DNA from: Bacteroides luti
GTDB lineage: Bacteria > Bacteroidota > Bacteroidia > Bacteroidales > Bacteroidaceae
Direction of reading: 5' to 3'
DNA: 64,000 bases
Assembly: GCF_900128905.1 (NCBI RefSeq)
Contig: NZ_FQTV01000003.1
Location: forward strand, 124,001-188,000
The translations under genes and the position numbers were made by a program. The notes under the pieces were generated by a model that was not told the origin of the DNA, did no database searches, and worked only from the letters and a program-made list of their open reading frames with translations. Positions within the stretch are counted from its first letter, which is position 1. Every line of letters begins with the position of its first letter. Below are positions 56,335 through 64,000 of the stretch, one piece after another.

Positions 56335-58053
56335 TTAGTTATTCCAGCTTGAGAAGTTAGCCGATTCATCCCAGCCTGCATTTTGTTTCAATGCTCCGCC
56401 AGACAAATCAATTTCTGTTTTTGGAATAGGGAAGAATCCTCTTGTTGCCTTGTAGCGAGCCACATATCCGGCGCCTTGATCTTTCATAGTAGTTTTCTGA
56501 CCTTTATTCCAGATCTCCTGACCAACTTGTTTTGCTAAATCAGTTTCAGCCTCACGCCAACGACGCATATCACCCCAACGAAGACCTTCGAAAGCTAATT
56601 CGTGACGACGTTCCTTTTTCAAAGCATCTAAAGAATAAGCAACTGGATCAAGTCCAACACGAGCACGAACCTTATTCATACCATCAGCAGTACCTGTCAA
56701 TTCTGAATGCATCAATAATACATCAGCAAAACGGATCAAATTTAAATCCTGTGCATGAGAAACCTGGAAATCACTAGTTTTATCATCACCATAATAATCT
56801 TTTGCAGAACAGAAACTTGGTAAAACAGTACTACCTACAATAGCACGAGTTGCTACAATTTTAGATTGCCACAAACCAGTTTCTTCCATCTGAGCGTCAC
56901 GACCATATTGGAAATTATCTTTTACCTGATAAATGGAACCTTTACGACGGATAGTATCATTTGGTTCTTCAGTTTTCCAGTCATTCCATAAATTGGCAGC
57001 TACAGGGCCTTGTCCCCATCCCTGACCAATAGGGTAAGTACCATCTAATCCATAGTCAGTACTTTGGTCACGAATACCGAAATATAGCGCATATTGGTTA
57101 GAGAAACCTAATTTATCGCCTACCCATGAAGATAAATAAGAGAACTTAAGAGCAAAAACCTGTTCGGGATTCTCACCATCTTTTAACCATGTTGGAGCAT
57201 CTTTCTGATATTTAGAATTCTTCTTTGAAACAGAATTTGTGTAAGGCCACAAACTACGAAAATCAGGAGCAAGACTATGTCCGGAATTAGCAATACAATC
57301 ATTCAAGCCAGTAACCACAAAGTCTTTTGTCAATTTACTACCGTCAGTTAATGGAAGAGCATCTTTCTGATAAAACCCAGTATAGAACAAATAAACACGA
57401 GCTAGTAATGCTTCGGCAGCCCAACGTGTTGCTGTACCTGAAGTAACTTGATTCCATTTAGAATCCGGCATAATTTCAACAGCTTGTTTCAGGTCTGAAG
57501 CAATGTGTGCGTAAATAGTATCAGCAGGCATTTGAGTTGGAGCAATCTGAGCTTGTCCTACGTTTTCTGGAGCAGCAGAAATCAAAGGTACATTTTCGAA
57601 CATTTGTGTTAGTTCAAAATAGAAATATGCACGTAAGAAAAGAGCTTCACCCTTCTTTTGGTTTCTGATTTTCTCATCAGCTACATTATCCAGGTTTGCC
57701 AAAGCCATGTTTGCACGGTTGATACCTTGATAACGTGCAGACCAGAAGTCAGCAAAAAGTGATTCACCATAGTACAGAAGGTGGTCTGATGCCTGAGCAT
57801 CTTTATCATTTTCACCACCACCACCATAACAATCATCAGACGCCACTTGTGCTATATAAAAATAAGTCTTATTTACACCCTTTTGAACAGCAATATTCAT
57901 GGTTGCATATATTGCTGTAATCATTTGGGTAGCATCTGTTTCATTCACAGGAAAATTTCCTGAATTTTTATGTGTCAGATCCTCTGTTGCCAGGAAGTCA
58001 TTACAACTAGCAAACAAGAGAGCCGCTACTGCTAAATATAATATTTTTTTCAT
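56335..58053 (-). CDS. SusD/RagB-type outer-membrane glycan-binding lipoprotein
   Basis: 572 residues, lipobox LLFASCND at about residue 17. SusD N-terminal segment (NETDATQMITAIYATMN), central TPR-like helices (KKGEALFLRAYFYFELTQMF) and C-terminal RagB/SusD signature (KKERRHELAFEGLRWGDMRRW) are present. It forms the lid of the SusC transporter at the cell surface and captures oligosaccharides. It follows susC by 11 bases. The substrate is probably a mannan-type glycan judging from neighbouring enzymes. Confidence 0.95.
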   Translation of the reverse strand: MKKILYLAVAALLFASCNDFLATEDLTHKNSGNFPVNETDATQMITAIYATMNIAVQKGVNKTYFYIAQVASDDCYGGGGENDKDAQASDHLLYYGESLFADFWSARYQGINRANMALANLDNVADEKIRNQKKGEALFLRAYFYFELTQMFENVPLISAAPENVGQAQIAPTQMPADTIYAHIASDLKQAVEIMPDSKWNQVTSGTATRWAAEALLARVYLFYTGFYQKDALPLTDGSKLTKDFVVTGLNDCIANSGHSLAPDFRSLWPYTNSVSKKNSKYQKDAPTWLKDGENPEQVFALKFSYLSSWVGDKLGFSNQYALYFGIRDQSTDYGLDGTYPIGQGWGQGPVAANLWNDWKTEEPNDTIRRKGSIYQVKDNFQYGRDAQMEETGLWQSKIVATRAIVGSTVLPSFCSAKDYYGDDKTSDFQVSHAQDLNLIRFADVLLMHSELTGTADGMNKVRARVGLDPVAYSLDALKKERRHELAFEGLRWGDMRRWREAETDLAKQVGQEIWNKGQKTTMKDQGAGYVARYKATRGFFPIPKTEIDLSGGALKQNAGWDESANFSSWNN

Positions 58054-58064
58054 GCTATTATCTA

Positions 58065-61000
58065 TTAAAATTTAAGATTAACACCAACCAGGAATGTTCT
58101 AGGACTAGGATAGAATCCTAAATCGATACCTGATACCCATGATTTATCGTATCCATAACCAATTTCCGGATCCATTCCTGAGTAACCAGTAAAGGTATAA
58201 AGATTTTGAGCTGTAAAGAACAAACGAGCTTGTTGAAGTGGTAATTTAGTGAAAAGCTTTTTGAAATCATAACCAATTGTTACGTTTTGGATCTTCAAAT
58301 AATCACCATCTTCAATATATATATCAGAAATCTTCTGCCAGTTAGTATGGGAACCAGAAGTTAAACGAGGTAATTTATTAGATGTACCTTCACCCGTCCA
58401 AGCTCCGAAAATATCCGTTGTGAAGTTTTGAGTCTTTGTATCAGCAAATGAACGATATGATTTAGCAATTTGCTGACCAAAAGAGCCGGAAGCAGCAATG
58501 TTCAAATCAAAACCTTTATAGCTAAGATTAAGACCTAAACCTAAAGTATAATCAGGATGAGGATCACCAATCATTGTTCTGTCATTATCATCAATAACAC
58601 CATCTTTATGATAATCAGTGAAAATAACATCACCAGGTTGCGCTCCAGCTAAGACACCTTTTCCTGCAGCTTTATATTCAGCTATCTGATCATAATTCTG
58701 GAAAATACCTTCAGTTTTATATCCATAGAAGTATCCAATAGGCATACCTACCTGAGCACGATACATTTCATCAGTACCCTGACTTAATACGTTTGCATCA
58801 CCATGGATAATTCCTTCAGAGTTTGCGATACGGGTTACCTTATTTTTATTTTTAGAAATATTCAGATTAACTCCATATTTAAAATCTTTACCAATTTTAT
58901 CATTCCAGTTAAGAGCCAATTCAAAACCTTGGTTTTCAACATCACCACCATTAATATATGGAGCATTTAAACCGTAGGTAGAAAGAATAGGAGCTACAAC
59001 CAACCAGTCTTTAGTAGTTTTCTTATACCAGTCGAAAGCTACACCCAAACGAGTGTCAAGGAAACGAGCATCAAAACCTAAGTCAAGCTGTTCTGAAGTT
59101 TCCCAGGTTACATCAGGATTCTTAAGGATGTTAGCATAACCACCTGTTGTTTGAGAAGATTTATCTTTACCAAAGTAATAACCATTGGTTACATCAAAAG
59201 CGAAAGTGGTTAAGTATTGATATCCAGAAATGTTACAGTTACCATTCTGTCCCCAGCTACCACGAACTTTCAAGAAATCCATCCAATTTTTAGTTGATTC
59301 CATAAATGGTTCGCTACTTACAACCCAACCAGCAGATACAGATGGGAAATATCCCCATTGATGACCTTTAGCAAAGTTTGAAGAACCATCGGCACGCAAT
59401 GTAAATGAAGCCATGTACTTTTCTTTGTAGTCATAATTAACACGACCAAAGAAAGAAGCCAAAGTACCTTCACCCCAAGGACTACTACCTGCAGTAATCT
59501 GATCTAACGCAGTAGGTTTAGTATTATCTACATATGCATTTTTCCAGGAACCCAGGAATAATGTATTCTTTCCAGAAGCACTAACATTATCACCCAATCC
59601 CCATCTTTCAGCAGACTGACCAACCATCATATCAAAAGTATGTTCGTTTAGAGTAAACTTATATGCCAATGTATTATCTAATGTCCATGAAGCACCTAAA
59701 CCAGCATTTTGACTTACAGTTTCTGTTGTAGTTTCATTTGTAGAACTTAATTTTTTAATTCTATCGTATGAACGATAAGTATTAGCACTCATCTTATATC
59801 CAAATTGAGATTTGAAAATTAAATTCTTAATTGGCTGTATTTGAACATAAGCACTAGCTTGCAAGTTGTGGCTCTTTGAAAGATTTAAGCCCTGGCTTGA
59901 AAGAGCAGTGTTAGCTATAGGGTTAGCTGCACTTGCATCATAATTCCATCCGTTTCTTTGTTTTGCATAGTAATCATAATAATCGCCATTTTCATCATAT
60001 AAAGGCATTAATGGATTAGCTGTCAATAAACTATGGATAGAGTTCCAATAAATATTACCAGTAGAAACACCTGATTTTGTACTATAGGAATAGTTCAATG
60101 TTTCACCAATTTTAATTGCATCAAAGTCTCTAACCTTTAAAAGAACATGATCTGAATTAACACGGGCAGTATAACGTCCATAATTAGATTCAACAGGTTT
60201 TCCAAAGATACCTTCCTGAGAAGCATAAGAGAAACCTAATGAGAACTTAGAAGCCTCGCCACCACCAGTAAGGTTAATTGCATGATTCTGAACAGGAGCA
60301 GCCTTGTTATAGGATTCTTTCATCCAGTTTGTACCATTCCATGTTCCATCTTCGATAGATTGTTTCAAAGCAGAAGGAAGTAAAGCCGACCAGTTATTAC
60401 CTGGATTGCCTTCATTGAAGTTAATCATATCCTGAACAGCCATATATTCCTTAGCTGTTAATAAGTCCGGCATTTTGTATGCATACTGAGAACCATAATA
60501 ACCATCGTATGAAACGGTAACCTTACCAGATTTACCTTGTTTTGTTGTTACAAGGATTACACCGTTTGCAGCACGTGCACCATAAATTGCTGCTGAAGCA
60601 GCATCTTTTAGTACGTCAATAGATTCAATATCAGAAGGATTTAAGTTATCAATACTACCACCAGCTACACCATCTATTACATATAGAGGAGATGAAGAAC
60701 CAATAGTACCCAAACCACGAACGGTTACTTTAAATCCGTCACCCGGCTGACCAGAACTCTGAGTAATGTTCACACCTGGAGTTTGACTTTGTAAAGCAGT
60801 CAAAGCACTAGTTGTACTTAACTTCTGCAAGTCGTTTCCACTTACCTGAACTGTAGCACCGGTTACCAGTTTCTTTTTCTGAACACCATAACCAACTACA
60901 ACCACCTCGTCAAGTAATTCAGAATTCTCTTCTATAACTACGTTGACTGATTTTTGATCACCTTTTACACGTAGCTCTACAGATTTGTAGCCTACACAAG

Positions 61001-61217
61001 AAACAACCAGAACAGCATCTTTTCCGGAAAAATTCAAGGAGAAATTTCCATTCATGTCTGTTATGGTCCCACTAGTGGTTCCTTTCACTAGAACATTTAC
61101 GCCAGGCATCCCTAAACCGTCCTTTTTATCGGTAACTGTACCGGTAATTCGGTTTTGCTGCGCCATGACATGACAACTCATTACAAGTGCCATTAAAAAC
61201 AACATGATGTTTTTCAT
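58065..61217 (-). CDS. SusC/RagA-type TonB-dependent outer-membrane transporter
   Basis: 1050 residues: signal peptide (LFLMALVMSCHVMA), a carboxypeptidase-regulatory-like domain (ITGTVTDKKDGLGMPGVNVL to about 95), a TonB-box-like LLDEVVVVGYGVQKK, a plug with TVRGLGTIGSSSPLYVIDG and DAASAAIYGARAANGVILV, then a 22-strand barrel ending SPRTFLVGVNLKF. It imports oligosaccharides captured by SusD using TonB energy. A promoter lies 30 bases upstream. No sensor-regulator gene is seen within the window. Confidence 0.96.
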   Translation of the reverse strand: MKNIMLFLMALVMSCHVMAQQNRITGTVTDKKDGLGMPGVNVLVKGTTSGTITDMNGNFSLNFSGKDAVLVVSCVGYKSVELRVKGDQKSVNVVIEENSELLDEVVVVGYGVQKKKLVTGATVQVSGNDLQKLSTTSALTALQSQTPGVNITQSSGQPGDGFKVTVRGLGTIGSSSPLYVIDGVAGGSIDNLNPSDIESIDVLKDAASAAIYGARAANGVILVTTKQGKSGKVTVSYDGYYGSQYAYKMPDLLTAKEYMAVQDMINFNEGNPGNNWSALLPSALKQSIEDGTWNGTNWMKESYNKAAPVQNHAINLTGGGEASKFSLGFSYASQEGIFGKPVESNYGRYTARVNSDHVLLKVRDFDAIKIGETLNYSYSTKSGVSTGNIYWNSIHSLLTANPLMPLYDENGDYYDYYAKQRNGWNYDASAANPIANTALSSQGLNLSKSHNLQASAYVQIQPIKNLIFKSQFGYKMSANTYRSYDRIKKLSSTNETTTETVSQNAGLGASWTLDNTLAYKFTLNEHTFDMMVGQSAERWGLGDNVSASGKNTLFLGSWKNAYVDNTKPTALDQITAGSSPWGEGTLASFFGRVNYDYKEKYMASFTLRADGSSNFAKGHQWGYFPSVSAGWVVSSEPFMESTKNWMDFLKVRGSWGQNGNCNISGYQYLTTFAFDVTNGYYFGKDKSSQTTGGYANILKNPDVTWETSEQLDLGFDARFLDTRLGVAFDWYKKTTKDWLVVAPILSTYGLNAPYINGGDVENQGFELALNWNDKIGKDFKYGVNLNISKNKNKVTRIANSEGIIHGDANVLSQGTDEMYRAQVGMPIGYFYGYKTEGIFQNYDQIAEYKAAGKGVLAGAQPGDVIFTDYHKDGVIDDNDRTMIGDPHPDYTLGLGLNLSYKGFDLNIAASGSFGQQIAKSYRSFADTKTQNFTTDIFGAWTGEGTSNKLPRLTSGSHTNWQKISDIYIEDGDYLKIQNVTIGYDFKKLFTKLPLQQARLFFTAQNLYTFTGYSGMDPEIGYGYDKSWVSGIDLGFYPSPRTFLVGVNLKF

Positions 61218-61545
61218 AACTGATAATTAGATTTATAATATATGAATACAAAAGTATTTATTAAGCAAATTCACTACAAATGCAATTTTATCTTAAAATA
61301 ATACTATTTTATCTATTCGCTTATTTTTTGATGTTTCTTCAAAATAATTTCAACTTTAGCATTTTTTTATCATATAGATAAAGTATAAAGTTTCATTACA
61401 TGATAACATTCTTACCTAGGATCTGATACAAAAATATAGTATTCACGAGAGCGACAAGGATATATTTTGTTTTCAATAAGGTATATATATGTTTCATTTC
61501 ATGAATTTATAAGAACTTTATAATAATAATGCTATCAATCCTTAA
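61218..61545. other. Intergenic region upstream of susC
   Basis: A/T-rich, about 328 bases. It contains the susC promoter (61249-61280) and another minus-strand -7-like TATTTTTG at 61429-61436 without a partner TTTG. No other feature was recognised. Confidence 0.5.
61249..61280 (-). promoter_or_regulatory. Promoter of the susCD operon
   Basis: On the minus strand, TTTG (61277-61280) and TACTTTTG (61249-61256) are 20 bases apart. Transcription would start near 61242, giving a leader of about 25 bases. Confidence 0.78.
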
Positions 61546-62838
61546 TTATTTCATATGCTTTTTAAAGAATTCCATACGAATATTCCACCAAGAAGGAGGT
61601 ACATCATGCCCATAGGTGGGATTAATAATGTATTCTTTTTCAGTACTGATACGATTATAACCAGAGAAATTTGTATGAGGGGGACAAACTTCATCCTGCA
61701 AGCCTGAAGCCATTATTATAGGGCACTTAATCCAACCTGCCAGATTCTTTATATCAAAATAAGATAGCATATCATACAGCTGGGTTTCACTTATTGATGA
61801 CTGTTTTGCCAAAGCTGCTTTAACCGCATCACCCGGCCAATGAACAATCTTAAAATAATCGGGATAATCTGAAAGAAAAGGAATAAACGGAGCTGCTGCT
61901 GAAATACGATGATCGAGCGCACAAGCTGCCATTGTGAAAGCGCCACCCTGACTCCCCCCTTCTGCAAAGATATTTTTTGTATTTACTTCGGGACGTGAAG
62001 CAACAAAGTCTATTGCACGGACCAAATCCATAAAAGCACCACGATAGTAATAATCTTCTTTTGACTGCATGCCATAAGTAATCCAGTCTCCGTAAATATT
62101 GGTTGGTTGCTGCAATCCCTGTCCGCGAACTGATAATACAAATTCTACAAACCCTGGATTATCGTTAGGCTTTGGAGACCAAGGTTTGGAACCATAGCCC
62201 ATATAACTAATGATTGCCGGATATTTTCCTTTTTTAACCGGAGTACAATAATATCCGGAGATTTCCACACCTCCGAAAGATTTCATACTAACCTTATATA
62301 ATTTACGCAGATTAGTTGAAGAATCGGGGATCAGAGTTAGTTTATATTCAGGTGCAACCTTAGCCAGCTCAGCCAGACTTTCATCCCAGAATTTACGCAA
62401 ATCGGGTTTATTATCGGGTAAAGAGACAATATATTCCGGTTCATAACCAATATTGAACTTCTTAACTTCATTAACAACTCCATCAACTTCCTGAGTTACT
62501 GTACAGCGGTAAAAACCTGGTGCAGGAACAGAAAAAGAGAAATCGGCCTCTATAGAATCACCTTTACTGAGAGAGAGAGATTGTGCAAACCGATGTACTG
62601 GTTTGAAATCATCCGTAGTTACTTGCAGATTTAGTGTAGCTTTTGCTGCATCGTTTCTGGTATTCTTCACAATAATCTGTATTTCTGGATTCTGAGGTGA
62701 ATAAAATACCCAATCGTTTGTTTGCTTAACCTTGTAAGATAAGCCTCCTAACTCTTTATCTGACTGAGCAGATAAAGAGATTGAGAGACTAACCAAAAAC
62801 AAACAAACCAAACCTTTCCTTATATTATTTAAAAACAT
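61546..62838 (-). CDS. CE7-type acetyl (xylan) esterase, secreted
   Basis: 430 residues, signal peptide (GLVCLFLVSLSISLSA). An N-terminal beta-sandwich of about 120 residues precedes an alpha/beta-hydrolase of the AXE1/cephalosporin C deacetylase type: VRGQGLQQP, the nucleophile elbow GGSQGG (Ser about 296), a DEVCPP acid region and TYGHDVPPSWW with the catalytic His. It would remove acetyl groups from oligosaccharides. Eight bases separate it from the GH27 gene, so the two are co-transcribed. Together they suit acetylated galactomannan. Confidence 0.87.
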   Translation of the reverse strand: MFLNNIRKGLVCLFLVSLSISLSAQSDKELGGLSYKVKQTNDWVFYSPQNPEIQIIVKNTRNDAAKATLNLQVTTDDFKPVHRFAQSLSLSKGDSIEADFSFSVPAPGFYRCTVTQEVDGVVNEVKKFNIGYEPEYIVSLPDNKPDLRKFWDESLAELAKVAPEYKLTLIPDSSTNLRKLYKVSMKSFGGVEISGYYCTPVKKGKYPAIISYMGYGSKPWSPKPNDNPGFVEFVLSVRGQGLQQPTNIYGDWITYGMQSKEDYYYRGAFMDLVRAIDFVASRPEVNTKNIFAEGGSQGGAFTMAACALDHRISAAAPFIPFLSDYPDYFKIVHWPGDAVKAALAKQSSISETQLYDMLSYFDIKNLAGWIKCPIIMASGLQDEVCPPHTNFSGYNRISTEKEYIINPTYGHDVPPSWWNIRMEFFKKHMK

Positions 62839-62846
62839 GATATTCT

Positions 62847-64000
62847 TTATTTTGCAATGGATAATCTGTATAATAGTACATCCTGAGCCGGAACTGATAC
62901 TTTTTTATCTTTTTTGGTACTTCCTTCAATTTTTTTTGTCCACAAATTCTTTATTACATAGGTGGTATTATAAAAATTAGTGGAACGTTTAGAAACTTCA
63001 TCATCAAAATTAAATTTCTGCCAATTGATTTCATATTCCTTATCTACATTGGAACGATTGAGCAAGCAGAATGCCCAGTCGCCTCCAGCAAGTGGTTTAA
63101 ACCAAACTTCAAGTCCATCCTGTGAAGCAACCTTCAAACCTTGAACGCCAAGAGTATCCTGATCAATAGCTATAACATCTTTATTCATGATGATTGCTTT
63201 TGTTTCGTCGGACATATTACGAATGTCATTACCTAAAATCAGCGGTGCTGCAAGCATGCACCACATAGAGAAATGCGCACGATCCTGATTTACTTTTTGT
63301 CCGTTACCAACTTCCAGCATATCCGGATCGTTCCAATGTCCGGGACCGGCATATTTACGAAGTCCTTCCTGCATATCCAGAATCTGCAGTACACCAAAAG
63401 CTTTCCATCCCGGATGTTCGTCAACACAATCAAAGCAATTAAAAATATCACCAGTGGTACGCCACATGTGACCAGTATCTTTTGCCCATGTCCAGGGTTT
63501 ACTATTTCCCCATTCGCACATGCTGAACAAGATAGGACGTCCGGCAGCACGAAGAGCATCCCTCATCAGGTTATAAGCACCGATTGGATTAACATCTTCG
63601 GTATTGCACCAGTCATATTTCAAATAATCTATTCCCCATTTTGCATAAGTAAGTGCATCCTGATACTCGTGACCAAGACTTCCCGGACGACCACCGCAAG
63701 TTTGTCTGCCTGCATCTGAATATATACCTATTTTTAATCCTTTTGAATGAATATAATCAGCTAAATCCTTTATTCCGGAAGGGAATTTCACCGGATCGGC
63801 AGTGATAAATCCCAGACTATCACGTTTGCCATGCCAGCAATCGTCCAGGTTTAAATAAACATATCCTGCATCGCGCAATCCGGATTCTACCATTTTGTCG
63901 GCAACACCACGAATAATCTCTTCATTGATATCGCAGGCAAATTTATTCCAGCTATTCCATCCCATAGGAGGAGTCTTTGCCAGTTCCTCATACTTCTGTG
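62847..64000 (-). CDS. GH27 alpha-galactosidase, 5' end outside window
   Basis: At least 384 residues of a GH27 enzyme. The frame is open through the window edge (QKYEELAKTPPMGWNSWN), and LAKTPPMGWN is the conserved family start region, so the true start and signal peptide lie beyond 64000, not at the ATG at 63965. Motifs: YLNLDDCW, YLKYDWCN with the nucleophile Asp, and GHWNDPDMLEVGNG with the acid/base Asp. A C-terminal beta-sandwich ends VSVPAQDVLLYRLS. It removes alpha-1,6-galactose side chains, e.g. from galactomannan. It is in an operon with the acetyl esterase. Confidence 0.93.
   Translation of the reverse strand, partial: QKYEELAKTPPMGWNSWNKFACDINEEIIRGVADKMVESGLRDAGYVYLNLDDCWHGKRDSLGFITADPVKFPSGIKDLADYIHSKGLKIGIYSDAGRQTCGGRPGSLGHEYQDALTYAKWGIDYLKYDWCNTEDVNPIGAYNLMRDALRAAGRPILFSMCEWGNSKPWTWAKDTGHMWRTTGDIFNCFDCVDEHPGWKAFGVLQILDMQEGLRKYAGPGHWNDPDMLEVGNGQKVNQDRAHFSMWCMLAAPLILGNDIRNMSDETKAIIMNKDVIAIDQDTLGVQGLKVASQDGLEVWFKPLAGGDWAFCLLNRSNVDKEYEINWQKFNFDDEVSKRSTNFYNTTYVIKNLWTKKIEGSTKKDKKVSVPAQDVLLYRLSIAK

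Noticed and set aside
63273..63719. 148-codon plus-strand open frame opposite the GH27 gene
   Set aside because: Antisense shadow of conserved GH27 sequence without any family features.

Overview
The window comes from the chromosome of a Bacteroides-type member of the Bacteroidota. The evidence is repeated promoters of the form TTTG-N19-21-TAnnTTTG, a SusC/SusD polysaccharide utilisation locus, a NusG-like UpxY protein, a MurF-alanine racemase fusion and an 11-subunit nuo operon with fused nuoCD and no nuoEFG. No rRNA, tRNA, CRISPR array, integrase or transposase was recognised. Species cannot be named from sequence reading alone.

Left part (1-13.5 kb) is accessory and surface-polysaccharide related. 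It has two tandem Wza-type export lipoproteins (the first cut by the window edge) and a GH35 beta-galactosidase. A three-gene minus-strand set follows: a free-standing amino-acid adenylation enzyme, a formyltransferase fused to an acyl carrier protein, and a KAS III-like enzyme. Next is an orphan-looking upxY antiterminator. Between these lie four copies of a long non-coding repeat with hairpin-bearing inverted ends, and two AAA+ ATPase genes of the DUF4143 type. Each ATPase gene is bracketed by repeats and preceded by its own array of short direct repeats.

Middle part (13.5-39 kb) is housekeeping. It holds an ExuT-like MFS transporter and a minus-strand tatA-tatC-Dna2-like nuclease/helicase run. 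Then come a GSCFA protein with the MurF-Alr fusion, dxs-trkA-trkH potassium uptake, and nuoABCDHIJKLMN. The last has a clear promoter and terminator and makes a complex I lacking its NADH-oxidising module.

Right part (39-64 kb) is carbohydrate catabolism, all on the minus strand. GH26 mannanase, GH130 mannosylglucose phosphorylase, a GPH-family sugar:cation symporter and cellobiose 2-epimerase form the cytoplasmic beta-mannan phosphorolysis route described in Bacteroides fragilis. They are preceded by a GH3 glucosidase and followed, after a terminator, by a GH2 enzyme. At the far right are SusC, SusD, a surface lipoprotein, a CE7-type acetyl esterase and a GH27 alpha-galactosidase (cut by the window edge). 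Together these suggest use of acetylated galacto(gluco)mannan. Between the two halves sits an unexplained group: a DUF4369 lipoprotein, a DUF6057 membrane protein, a CxxCH-containing beta-propeller-like lipoprotein and a RidA-domain protein.
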